Source of the DNA: Pseudobdellovibrionaceae bacterium
GTDB lineage: Bacteria; Bdellovibrionota; Bdellovibrionia; Bdellovibrionales; Bdellovibrionaceae
Direction of reading: 5' to 3'
Length of the DNA: 64,000 bases
NCBI GenBank assembly: GCA_022843825.1
Contig: JALHMX010000007.1
Location: 1-64,000, forward strand
The notes beneath the pieces are model-generated. The model was not told the DNA's origin. It saw only the letters and a list, made by a program, of their open reading frames with translations, and did no database searches. Below, one piece after another: positions 26,744-35,066 of the stretch. How positions within the stretch are numbered: position 1 is the stretch's first letter; each line of letters starts with the position of its first letter. The position numbers and the translations under genes are program-made.

Positions 26744-28534
26744 CTACATTTTTTCCGGAGTGGGAATTCCCAAAAGCGCCAAACCCTCTTTTAAAATTCT
26801 TCCTGTAGCGTAGGTCAAACTTAAACGAGCACTTTTTAAATTTTCATTTTCAGCAGTTCCTATCGGGCATTCATGATAAAACACATTAAATTTTTTCGCC
26901 GTTTCATATAAATAGGTGCACATGGATGCGGGTTTAAAACCATCAGCGCAAATTATTATTTGAGTATTAAAATTCATCAAGTGCTGCATCATTTGAATTT
27001 CAGCAGGATGCATTAACAATGCACTATCGATTTTAGTTTGGGGATCAAATGAAAACTTTTTAAGTAACGAATTAATCCGCGCACACGAATACTGAATAAA
27101 AGGTCCGGATTCGCCGTCTAATTTTAGCCATTCATTCATATCAAAAACAATTTTCTTATTAGTATCTTGACGAAGCATTCCGTATTTTATGGCACCTTTA
27201 GCCACAATATCTGCGACCGTTTCTACTTCATCGGCCGACCATTCATTGGCATACCGACTCAAATATTCGACCTTTACATGATTTTTCATTTTAGAAACTA
27301 ATTCCATTAATGGAACAATATTTCCTTTTCTAGAACTCATGGCGCCATCTGGTAATTCCACAAAGTTATATTGTAAGTGATAACAGTTTTTAGCTTGCTC
27401 AAAGCCAAGATGCTCTAACGCCTTAAAGACTTGTTTAAAATGCAAAGCCTGGCGCATATCCACAACGTAAATGGATTTTTCTATTCTAAAATCTTCAAAT
27501 TTTCTACGCGCCAGTTCTACATCTTTAGTGGCGTACAGGCCGGTTCCATCAGATTTTAAAAGCAAACAAAACCCTAAGTTTTCATTGGAAAAATCCAGCC
27601 CGATAGCTCCTTCAGATTTTTGCAGCTTTCCTTCTTCATAATATTTTTTAATGGTCACCACCGAAGCCGCGTCTACTTCTGATTCCCAATACCAGCGATC
27701 AAAGTTTACATCGGCCCAGGAATAAACTTTATTCATTAGATCTACCGACCACTGACGAGTCTCTTTCCACAGATTGTAAAACTCTCCGCTACCTGCTTCT
27801 AATTGTTTTAAAATTTCCGTCAGCTGTTTTTTATTTTTTTCATAAAATTCGGGAATTTTTTCTTCGTCCTCTAATTTTAAATTAGCGGATGAGTACATAC
27901 GACCTAACCACTCACCTCGATCAGGCGAACTTCGCTGCTTATCGAACTCCTCTGGTTTCACAAAATTTTTGATATACCATAAACATTTTGCCACATGGGT
28001 TCCCACGTCGCCGGGAAAAGTTGAACTGATAATGGTTTCTTCACCATAAGCCCGTCGCATAAGACGAATAAGCGCATCACCTAAACATAGATTTCTCATG
28101 TGGCCTACGTGCAGCTCTTTGTGCGTATTTGGCTGAGAATACTCCACCATCGTTTTCTGCGTTTGCGTCGGGTTTACTAGCACACGTTGAAAGTAACTTT
28201 CGTTAATAATATCGGAAACCACATTCTGATAAAGAAAATCTGATGTCAGTTTAAAATTTAAATATGGCCCCGCCGCAGTTGCTGATTGAATTCCTTGAGC
28301 TTTAAGATCAAAATTGTCCGTTATTACTTTGCATAGCTCGGTCGCCACCAGCGCCGGTGATTTTTTTAAATTCTTAGAAACTATAAAGCAGCCAAAAGCT
28401 AAATGCGCCATTTCCAAATTAGGAGGCTCTACTAAAGTTTTATAGACATCCCCTGCGGCGATGTCGGTACCCATTTTTTTGAAGGCCTCTGAAATTAGCT
28501 CTGAAAGTTTTACTCGAATTTTTTCATGCATCAT
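26744..28534 (-). CDS. argS: Arginyl-tRNA synthetase
   Basis: About 596 residues from ATG 28534 (GGA nine bases upstream). A longer frame to 28624 would overlap the divergent gene and has no homologous extension. Class I synthetase that charges tRNA-Arg. Visible: N-terminal Arg-specific domain (KLSELISEAFKKMG), the HIGH motif as THKELHVGHMRN, SSTFPGDVG, LLLKSDGTGLYATKDVELA, and the KMSKS-like AMSSRKGN. C-terminal anticodon-binding domain ends GLALLGIPTPEKM. Confidence 0.96.
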   Translation of the reverse strand: MMHEKIRVKLSELISEAFKKMGTDIAAGDVYKTLVEPPNLEMAHLAFGCFIVSKNLKKSPALVATELCKVITDNFDLKAQGIQSATAAGPYLNFKLTSDFLYQNVVSDIINESYFQRVLVNPTQTQKTMVEYSQPNTHKELHVGHMRNLCLGDALIRLMRRAYGEETIISSTFPGDVGTHVAKCLWYIKNFVKPEEFDKQRSSPDRGEWLGRMYSSANLKLEDEEKIPEFYEKNKKQLTEILKQLEAGSGEFYNLWKETRQWSVDLMNKVYSWADVNFDRWYWESEVDAASVVTIKKYYEEGKLQKSEGAIGLDFSNENLGFCLLLKSDGTGLYATKDVELARRKFEDFRIEKSIYVVDMRQALHFKQVFKALEHLGFEQAKNCYHLQYNFVELPDGAMSSRKGNIVPLMELVSKMKNHVKVEYLSRYANEWSADEVETVADIVAKGAIKYGMLRQDTNKKIVFDMNEWLKLDGESGPFIQYSCARINSLLKKFSFDPQTKIDSALLMHPAEIQMMQHLMNFNTQIIICADGFKPASMCTYLYETAKKFNVFYHECPIGTAENENLKSARLSLTYATGRILKEGLALLGIPTPEKM

Positions 28535-28599
28535 AAGTTCAAATCCATCTGTAAAGATTAAACATTGTTTTCGATATAATAGCCTGCTAAATAATCGCA

Positions 28600-29082
28600 A
28601 TGCAAAATCTCTTTTTTTCTGCACTTATTTTCTTATTTAGTTTTTACACACAAGCTGAAACAACGGTCTATTTTTTCGAATATCGCATGCCCAATGGTCA
28701 AGTGTACACCTTTGATGAGGGCGGACGTTTTTATCACGTCGCTATGAAATACAAAAATCAAGTTTTAGAGGCGCACCCCTATTTTGGAGTTCGGCTGGTG
28801 GTGGACATTAAAAAAGTGGGTCATTTAGTAGCAGTTCTTAAACACCACCAGGCAGTTAAAAACCTAGATTTAAAAGTTCAAGCGGAATTAGGCAAAAAAT
28901 TTGATCTTTACAGTCCCTGGAATGACCCTACAACGACTCAATGCTCTAAATTAATTGGCCAAATAATCGGCGTTTCGCCAGTTATAGTTGCTAACGGCAA
29001 CTTGTCTTTATCTCCGGATCTACTCTATGCAGAGCTGATAAAACACGGCTTTCGCGACTGTCAATCCTGCTTGCCTAAGTAA
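28600..29082 (+). CDS. Secreted permuted papain-like (YiiX/NlpC-type) protein
   Basis: 160 residues with a signal peptide (1-19). The core has a His in GGRFYHVAM (His46) and a Cys in TTTQCSKLIG (Cys115), the His-before-Cys order of permuted papain folds such as YiiX and the DUF4105/Lnb domain. A thiol amidase, peptidase or acyltransferase activity is possible; no substrate can be named. Divergent from argS and 24 bases upstream of lipA. Its C-terminus carries a CQSC pair. Confidence 0.65.
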   Translation: MQNLFFSALIFLFSFYTQAETTVYFFEYRMPNGQVYTFDEGGRFYHVAMKYKNQVLEAHPYFGVRLVVDIKKVGHLVAVLKHHQAVKNLDLKVQAELGKKFDLYSPWNDPTTTQCSKLIGQIIGVSPVIVANGNLSLSPDLLYAELIKHGFRDCQSCLPK

Positions 29083-29106
29083 TCAATTATAAGTAGAACT
29101 TTAGGC

Positions 29107-30030
29107 ATGGAAAATTTTGTACGAAAGCCTGAATGGCTCAAGGTTAAAGCTCCTGCTGGCGAAAATTACACTCGTATTAAAAATATGCTCGGCGAGCTTA
29201 AATTGGCCACTGTATGCCAAGAAGCTCGCTGTCCAAATATGGGCGAATGTTGGAGCGGCGGTACAGCGACTTTTATGTTGATGGGAGACACCTGCACCCG
29301 CGGATGTCGCTTCTGTAATGTAAAAACCGGAAATGCCAAAAAAGGATTGCCGCCAGTTGATCCTTTTGAACCAGAAAAAGTGGCACATTCCATTTCGCAA
29401 ATGGGCTTACACTATGTCGTCATCACGTCGGTAGATCGTGATGATATGCCCGATCAAGGTTCAGATCACTTCGCCCGAACCGTTAAAACTGTTAAAAAAT
29501 TAGATCCTAATTTAATAGTTGAAATTTTGACTCCGGATTTTAGCGGACAAGAAAACTTAATTCGCCACTTAGTGGAAGCTAAGCCGGATGTCTTCGCGCA
29601 TAACATCGAAACGGTAGAACGCTTGACCCCTACAGTACGTGATCCCCGTGCGAAGTATCGGCAAACCATGCGCCTTCTTCAATTTGTTAAAGAAGTTGAC
29701 CCAACCATGTACACCAAATCTTCCATCATGCTGGGCTTAGGCGAGACCGACGAAGAGGTTTTGCAAACATTAAAAGATTTAAGAGCGGTTGGTTGTGATG
29801 TTGTTACCTTTGGACAATATCTGCAACCCACTCCAAAACATTTAAAAGTTATTGAATACATTACTCCAGAAAAATTTCAGGAATGGCAAAAAATCGCTGA
29901 AAGCCAGGGATTTTTGTATGTAGCCTCGGGCCCGTTGGTTCGCAGCTCATACCGCGCCGGAGAGTTTTTTATGAAGGGCATCATCGAGAAAAATCGGAAA
30001 GGATCTGATCAAACATGGCAACAGATGTAA
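29107..30030 (+). CDS. lipA: Lipoyl synthase
   Basis: 307 residues. A radical-SAM enzyme that inserts two sulfurs into octanoyl groups on lipoyl domains. Both Fe-S sites are seen: the auxiliary cluster motif CQEARCPNMGEC and the radical-SAM CTRGCRFC. Also VVITSVDRDDMPDQGS, ARYRQT-like RAKYRQTM, and the C-terminal SGPLVRSSYRAGEFF with the conserved RSSY Ser that ligates the auxiliary cluster. It overlaps the E2 gene by 16 bases, so the modifier and its substrate protein are made together. Confidence 0.97.
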   Translation: MENFVRKPEWLKVKAPAGENYTRIKNMLGELKLATVCQEARCPNMGECWSGGTATFMLMGDTCTRGCRFCNVKTGNAKKGLPPVDPFEPEKVAHSISQMGLHYVVITSVDRDDMPDQGSDHFARTVKTVKKLDPNLIVEILTPDFSGQENLIRHLVEAKPDVFAHNIETVERLTPTVRDPRAKYRQTMRLLQFVKEVDPTMYTKSSIMLGLGETDEEVLQTLKDLRAVGCDVVTFGQYLQPTPKHLKVIEYITPEKFQEWQKIAESQGFLYVASGPLVRSSYRAGEFFMKGIIEKNRKGSDQTWQQM

Positions 30031-31649
30031 AATTACCAGAATTAGGCGAGGGCGTTACCGAAGGTGAATTAGTCAAATGGATGGTTAAACCCGGAGACCA
30101 AGTAAAAGCCGATCAGACCGTGGCCGAAATCATGACGGACAAAGCAACAGTGGAAGTACCATCGCCTGTAGCAGGAACCGTTAAAGAATTATTATTTAAA
30201 CCGGGACAAGTAATCAAAGTTGAATCGGTGATTTTAAAATTAGATGGCGCTGGAGCAGCTCCTACTGCTGCGGCTCCACAGGCTGCTGCTGCACAGAAGC
30301 CTGCAGCACCTCCTTCTAACGGCGCGACACCACCTGCTGCCGCAGGCGGCGCGACCACTCCAGTAAAACTTCCTGAGTTAGGCGAAGGCGTTACTGAAGG
30401 CGAACTGGTTCGCTGGATGGTGAACATTGGCGATCAAGTTAAAGCCGATCAAACTGTCGCCGAAATTATGACGGACAAAGCAACGGTCGAAGTTCCCTCA
30501 CCTGTGGCTGGAACAGTTAAAGAATTTAAATTTAAAAAAGGTGACGTAATTAAAGTTGAGTCGGTGATCTTGGTTTTATCTGGAGCCGGAGGCGCAGCTG
30601 CTTCTGCTCCACAAGCAACTCCATCTCCTAAATCAGCGCCGCAACAACAGCAGCAGCAACCAACTATGTCCGCTTCATCGTCAGGCGCTGGGGCTGCGTT
30701 TTACCCTCCGGTGGCGGATTCCAAAGTATTAGCTACGCCCGCTACTCGTCGCTTAGCGCGCGAGATGGGTGTGGACATCAACGGTATGGTGGGATCTGGC
30801 TTGGCAGGACGAGTAACACGGGAAGATGTGCTTTCAAGCAAAGGCGGAGCAGCTTCAATTTCCAATACTTCGGGCGCAGGGGCAACTTCAGCAGGCACGC
30901 CTGCAATGAATTTTCCTAAACCGGCTTTCAATTCACAAAATGCCACACAAGAAGAGCGCGTGGATCTTATCGGAATTCGTAAAAAAATTGCGCAGAACTT
31001 ACAAATGTCAAAAGCCATTATTCCGCATTTCACATTGATGGATGAAGCTGATGTTACCCAAATGGTTAAATTGCGTGAATCTTTAAAAGATTTTGCAGAA
31101 AAAAATGGAACAAAAATCACTTATCTTCCGTTTGTGATGAAAGCCCTAATCGCAACGATCAAAGAATTTCCACAATTTAATGCCTCCATTGACGATGCAG
31201 CCTCGCAAATTGTTTATAAAAAATATTTTAACATTGGATTTGCAGCTGATACGCCTAACGGATTACTGGTTCCAGTGATTAAAAATGCTGATCAGAAAAC
31301 TATCCTGGAGATTTCGAAAGAGATCATTGATCTATCAACACGAGCGCGTGCAGGTAAATTAAAACCGGATGAAATGAAAGGCTCTACTATTACAGTGACC
31401 AATATTGGGTCAGTAGGTGGAACTTACGCTACGCCAATTATCAATCATCCTGAAGTGGCGATCATAGGAATGTATAAAATTTCGGATAAGCCAATTCTAA
31501 AAGACGGAAAAATCGATTTTATTAAGTCGATGAATTACACTGTAACAGCTGATCATCGTTTAATCGATGGTGCAGTGGCAGCGAATTTCTTAAAGTCATT
31601 CTTTCAAAAAATTCAGAACCCTGGAATTTTAATGATGGGGTTATCGTAA
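30015..31649 (+). CDS. Dihydrolipoamide acyltransferase (E2) with two lipoyl domains
   Basis: 544 residues. Two lipoyl domains (about 2-76 and 116-191) are very similar even in DNA, each with the lipoylated Lys in MTDKATVEV. Ala/Pro/Gln-rich linkers follow. Next are an E3-binding domain (ATPATRRLAREMGVDINGM, about 236-270) and a catalytic domain with the active site TADHRLIDG. The EIMTDKATVEVPSP pattern is most like pyruvate or branched-chain E2. E1 is not in the window, so the substrate cannot be fixed. It overlaps the next gene by one base (TAATG). Confidence 0.93.
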   Translation: MATDVKLPELGEGVTEGELVKWMVKPGDQVKADQTVAEIMTDKATVEVPSPVAGTVKELLFKPGQVIKVESVILKLDGAGAAPTAAAPQAAAAQKPAAPPSNGATPPAAAGGATTPVKLPELGEGVTEGELVRWMVNIGDQVKADQTVAEIMTDKATVEVPSPVAGTVKEFKFKKGDVIKVESVILVLSGAGGAAASAPQATPSPKSAPQQQQQQPTMSASSSGAGAAFYPPVADSKVLATPATRRLAREMGVDINGMVGSGLAGRVTREDVLSSKGGAASISNTSGAGATSAGTPAMNFPKPAFNSQNATQEERVDLIGIRKKIAQNLQMSKAIIPHFTLMDEADVTQMVKLRESLKDFAEKNGTKITYLPFVMKALIATIKEFPQFNASIDDAASQIVYKKYFNIGFAADTPNGLLVPVIKNADQKTILEISKEIIDLSTRARAGKLKPDEMKGSTITVTNIGSVGGTYATPIINHPEVAIIGMYKISDKPILKDGKIDFIKSMNYTVTADHRLIDGAVAANFLKSFFQKIQNPGILMMGLS

Positions 31650-33085
31650 TGTCTGCACAAAGTTTTGATATCATAGTAATAGGTTCAGGTCCTGGTGGAT
31701 ACGTCGCAGCTATTCGCGCGGCGCAGTTGGGTTTTAAAACAGCTATTGTCGAGCGCGAAGCGCTAGGTGGAGTGTGCTTGAACGTGGGATGTATTCCTTC
31801 AAAAGCCATGATCACCGCGACTCACCTTTTACACAAAGCCCAGCATGACTTTAAAACCATGGGATTAAACATTATGGGCGGTATCGACGTGGATATGCCG
31901 ACCTTAGTAAAATGGAAGCAATCCGTTTGCGATAAAATGTCCGGTGGAGTGAACCAACTGCTTAAAGGCAATCAAATTACCATTATTAAAGGCTCAGCTG
32001 AATTCACTTCTCCTCAGGAAATCAAAGTTGGCGCAGACAAGTTTTCAGCTAAATATTTTATTGTAGCTACGGGATCGCGTCCGATTGAAATTCCAGGATT
32101 TCCTTTTGATGAAAAAGAAATTTGCTCGTCAACAGGCGCCCTAGCATTTGATCAAATTCCAAAGCGCGTGGTGGTTATCGGCGGTGGCTATATCGGTTTA
32201 GAAATCTCTTCTTATTTAAGAAAATTAGGAACTGAAGTAACTGTTATCGAAGCTAATACTTCATTGTTAGCTGGCGTAGTTGATCCTGATTGCGCTCAGG
32301 TCGTGACTCGTAAAGCCGAAAAAGCCGGTATTAAAATTATATACGGCGCAAAGGCCAAGTCTCAGAAAAAAACTAAAGACGGATTTGAAGTTGCTGCAAC
32401 GGTTAATGGTAAAGATGAAATTTATAAAGCGGATAAAATATTGGTCACTGTTGGACGTCGTCCTAACGGCGATCAGGGTAATCTAAAAGCGGCGGGCATC
32501 CAAGTGGATGAGCGCGGCTTCGTCAAGGTGGATGCTCAACGCCGAACAAATGTAAAAACTATTTTTGCCATCGGCGATGTTTGTGGACAACCGATGTTAG
32601 CCCATAAGGCATCACATGAAGGCGTAATGGTTCCCGAAATTATTTCTGGCATTAATCGTGTCTATGACGCTAAAACTGTTCCTGCGGTGGTGTTTACTGA
32701 TCCCGAAATCGCTGCTGCTGGATTAACCGAAGCTGAAGCAAAAGCAAAAGGCTTTACTGATTTGCTGATCTCTAAATTTCCCTTTGCAGCCAACGGACGC
32801 GCGGTCAGCATGAGCGAAACAGAAGGCTTTGTAAAAATGATCGCTGATAAAAAAACCCATGTCATTTTAGGTATTCATATCGTAGGACCCGAGGCTTCTA
32901 ATCTCATTTCTGAAGCGGTATTAGCGATCGAAATGGGCGCGCGCTTAGAGGACATCGCCTTAAGTATTCATCCACATCCTACTTTAGGGGAAACCATGAT
33001 GGAAGCGGCAGAAGCGACTTTAGGTCACGCGATTCATATTATCCAAAAACCATTAGGCGGAGCGAATAAATCCGCGCATACCTAA
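31649..33085 (+). CDS. lpdA: Dihydrolipoamide dehydrogenase (E3)
   Basis: 478 residues. FAD enzyme that reoxidises dihydrolipoyl groups with NAD. Landmarks: FAD-binding IVIGSGPGGYVAAIRAAQ, the redox disulfide GGVCLNVGCIPSKA, the NAD-binding VVIGGGYIGLEISSYL, FAIGDVCGQPMLAHKA, and the C-terminal His-Glu pair in SIHPHPTLGETMMEAAEA. Directly coupled to the E2 gene; lipB follows after 3 bases. Confidence 0.97.
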   Translation: MSAQSFDIIVIGSGPGGYVAAIRAAQLGFKTAIVEREALGGVCLNVGCIPSKAMITATHLLHKAQHDFKTMGLNIMGGIDVDMPTLVKWKQSVCDKMSGGVNQLLKGNQITIIKGSAEFTSPQEIKVGADKFSAKYFIVATGSRPIEIPGFPFDEKEICSSTGALAFDQIPKRVVVIGGGYIGLEISSYLRKLGTEVTVIEANTSLLAGVVDPDCAQVVTRKAEKAGIKIIYGAKAKSQKKTKDGFEVAATVNGKDEIYKADKILVTVGRRPNGDQGNLKAAGIQVDERGFVKVDAQRRTNVKTIFAIGDVCGQPMLAHKASHEGVMVPEIISGINRVYDAKTVPAVVFTDPEIAAAGLTEAEAKAKGFTDLLISKFPFAANGRAVSMSETEGFVKMIADKKTHVILGIHIVGPEASNLISEAVLAIEMGARLEDIALSIHPHPTLGETMMEAAEATLGHAIHIIQKPLGGANKSAHT

Positions 33086-33088
33086 TTT

Positions 33089-33718
33089 ATGATCTTCGAA
33101 GACTGGGGTCCTATTGATTATCAAGCGGCTTTAGATAAGCAGCTTGAATATGTCGAGATTGTATCCACAGGTGAAGACCACTCTGGCTTTCTGATTTTCT
33201 GTACTCATCCTGCTGTTGTAACCACTGGCCGTCAAACTAAACCGGAAGACATTTTTTCCTGGCAAGGACCTGTGATCGAAATCTCACGCGGAGGCCAAGC
33301 CACTTATCATGGGCCTTCGCAAGTAGTGGTTTACCCGATTTTAAATCTTAAAAAGCCTCGTGCTGGACGAGCCGCCCAGGAAATTCGGGGCTACCTTCGC
33401 GATTTTGAAAAAGCGATTGTGGAAACGCTTCACCATTTTGATATTCACGCTGAAGGTAATAAATCCGACAAAGTTGAAGACACTGGAGTGTGGGTAGGAT
33501 CGCAAAAAATAGCTTCATTAGGCATTGCCGTAAAAAAATGGATCACCTTTCACGGCGCCGCCATTAATGTACATCATGATCCTGCGGCCTTTGTTGGAAT
33601 AAATCCTTGTGGCTATAAAAGCGAGACGATGATTTCGATGGAAAAATTCTTAAATAAAAAAGTAAATGCCGAAGAGTTCAAACAACAGCTTCGGCATAAT
33701 TTGGAAAAAAGTCTTTAA
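33089..33718 (+). CDS. lipB: Octanoyltransferase
   Basis: 209 residues. It moves octanoyl from acyl carrier protein to lipoyl domains, the step before LipA. Family marks: ISRGGQATYHGPSQVVVYPI, EDTGVWVGSQKIASLGIAVKKWITFHG (catalytic Lys-type segment), and NVHHDPAAFVGINPCGY (the conserved Cys in NPCGY). It ends the four-gene lipoate/E2/E3 block. A long palindrome begins one base after its stop. Confidence 0.95.
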   Translation: MIFEDWGPIDYQAALDKQLEYVEIVSTGEDHSGFLIFCTHPAVVTTGRQTKPEDIFSWQGPVIEISRGGQATYHGPSQVVVYPILNLKKPRAGRAAQEIRGYLRDFEKAIVETLHHFDIHAEGNKSDKVEDTGVWVGSQKIASLGIAVKKWITFHGAAINVHHDPAAFVGINPCGYKSETMISMEKFLNKKVNAEEFKQQLRHNLEKSL

Positions 33719-33777
33719 AAAGGTGCCAGGCTACATTTCGGAACGCGGGGCGTTCCGAAATGTAGCCTGGCACCTTT
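33719..33777. repeat. Palindromic element C (28-bp arms) between convergent stops
   Basis: Arms 33719-33746 and 33750-33777 around GGG. Opens AAAGGTGCCAGGCTACATTT. It fills the whole gap between the lipB stop (33716-33718) and the stop of the convergent small gene (33776-33778). Same arms as element D. It would act as a bidirectional terminator hairpin. Confidence 0.92.
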
Positions 33778-33997
33778 ATTTAATCTCGCAAAAACTTAAT
33801 CTAGAATTCAATCGATCAACGGTACACTTAATGGTGGCTGTATAGCTTTCTTGATTAGCAAAGCGTTCATTGAGTTGTAATCCCTCACGACGAACCATTT
33901 CAATTAAATCAGATCCTCGAATGGTTTCATCTGCGCTGATCTCGGTGGCTAAACTTAATGTTGGTAGTAGTAAAAGAATTAAAATTAGTTTTTTCAT
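33776..33997 (-). CDS. Small exported protein, unknown
   Basis: 73 residues from ATG 33997, chosen because it overlaps the CHAP gene stop as ATGA and opens a signal peptide (MKKLILILLLLPTLSLA). The mature part is about 55 residues, acidic then Cys-containing (TIKCTVDRLNSRLSFCEIK), with two Cys that could pair. Coupled translation to the CHAP amidase gene suggests a joint envelope role. No family recognised. Confidence 0.65.
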   Translation of the reverse strand: MKKLILILLLLPTLSLATEISADETIRGSDLIEMVRREGLQLNERFANQESYTATIKCTVDRLNSRLSFCEIK

Positions 33998-34833
33998 AAT
34001 GTTGTGAAGTTTATCCAATAAAGAACCTGTCCAATACCAAGTACGCGCTCACCACTCCATTTGCCATTGGCTGATTTTGTAAAATCAATAGAGCGGATTT
34101 CTTTTTTAGCGCCGATTTTATGTTTGGGAAACCCATGTTGCTCAAAAAGATGAACTCGAACCGTGTTATTATCGATAACTTCCACAAAGCGAACGATGGC
34201 AATGTGACCGAACTTACCGCTTTGAAAATTAATAGGAGAGCCCACAGCAGGAGGCTCTGCTGAGTTCCCATTTTGACGTAAAGTCATTTTGATATTTTGA
34301 TCTTTGTATTTAAAAGTATCGTTACCAAAGGTTTTTGCAAAATTTTGTGTTAACACATTCGCGTGACCCATACCATTTCCAACCTTGGTAGGTACACCGA
34401 AGACATCATTTAAAAAGCGATGAGTTACTTCCGTACACTGAAATTTGCCATTTCTTTTATTGGCATAGGCCGTTACACCCATAAACTTGTCATAAGCTAC
34501 ACCGTGACTTTTCCATGTATTATTTTTTTGTATTTCTGATCGGGGCGTAGGAATTAATAAAGTATTTTTGTTATAGAAAGAATCTAGAGGAGAAGAGCCC
34601 GGCTTTGCTTCTCTTTTAGTTTGAACAGAGCCATTGGCTTCAACACGGGCTGCCTCTTCAAGCTCAGCCTCTTGCTCGGGATCTTCAGAACCAAATAATG
34701 AAATAGGCGAATCTAATTCAAATATCGTTACTCGAGAATCCTTTTTTGGCAAAATCGGGATCTGGTCTTGAACCTGGGCTTTCGCACCTACTACACATAA
34801 TGTAACTGCTAAATGAACTATTAAATGCTTCAT
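33994..34833 (-). CDS. Exported CHAP-domain protein (putative amidase/endopeptidase)
   Basis: About 279 residues from ATG 34833, with GGAG seven bases upstream (the ATG one codon earlier is also possible). Signal peptide (KHLIVHLAVTLCVVGAKA), an acidic Glu-rich linker, then a CHAP domain: KFQCTEVTHRFLNDVFG supplies the catalytic Cys, and VGSPINF plus GKFGHIAIVRFVE the His. CHAP enzymes cut peptidoglycan cross-bridges or stems, or hydrolyse glutathionyl-polyamines. A wall-related role is the more likely. Unusual for the family is the long linker of about 90 residues. Confidence 0.78.
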   Translation of the reverse strand: MKHLIVHLAVTLCVVGAKAQVQDQIPILPKKDSRVTIFELDSPISLFGSEDPEQEAELEEAARVEANGSVQTKREAKPGSSPLDSFYNKNTLLIPTPRSEIQKNNTWKSHGVAYDKFMGVTAYANKRNGKFQCTEVTHRFLNDVFGVPTKVGNGMGHANVLTQNFAKTFGNDTFKYKDQNIKMTLRQNGNSAEPPAVGSPINFQSGKFGHIAIVRFVEVIDNNTVRVHLFEQHGFPKHKIGAKKEIRSIDFTKSANGKWSGERVLGIGQVLYWINFTTL

Positions 34834-34939
34834 CATAATTCTCCTACGCACTAAACAAAGCGAGAAGCATTCCACCCTTAATGTCGGCGTGGTCGTTTAT
34901 ACGTGTATAGAGATTTGACAGACGCAAAAATTGTTTCAG

Positions 34940-34992
34940 GGTGCCAGGCTACATTTCGGAACGTGGGGCGTTCCGAAATGTAGCCTGGCACC
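34940..34992. repeat. Palindromic element D (24-bp arms)
   Basis: Arms 34940-34963 and 34969-34992, loop TGGGG. The arm sequence is the same as element C (GGTGCCAGGCTACATTTCGG), with one change at the loop. It lies between the CHAP gene start and the gene ending at 35066. Confidence 0.92.
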
Positions 34993-35003
34993 TTTTAAAT
35001 AAA

Positions 35004-35030
35004 ACACCCCTAGTTTTTAAACTAAGGGTG
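35004..35030 (-). terminator. Intrinsic terminator of the gene at 35066-36184
   Basis: Stem 35004/35005-35016 with 35019-35030 (one internal mismatch) and a two-base loop. Read on the - strand it is followed by TTTTATTT. It lies 36 bases after the stop. Confidence 0.65.
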
Positions 35031-35039
35031 CTGATGGGT

Positions 35040-35066
35040 ACTATAGGGATTTTATGGTCCTATAGT
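35040..35066 (-). other. Hairpin directly after a stop codon
   Basis: 8-bp perfect inverted repeat (35040-35047 with 35059-35066), core CTATAGG, loop of 11 bases. It touches the stop codon of the - strand gene and, with the terminator and element D, makes three stacked hairpins within about 130 bases. Confidence 0.6.

Noticed and set aside
30015-30580. DNA-level duplication in E2 as an assembly error
   Set aside because: Two lipoyl domains are common in E2 proteins, and the copies differ at scattered silent positions.
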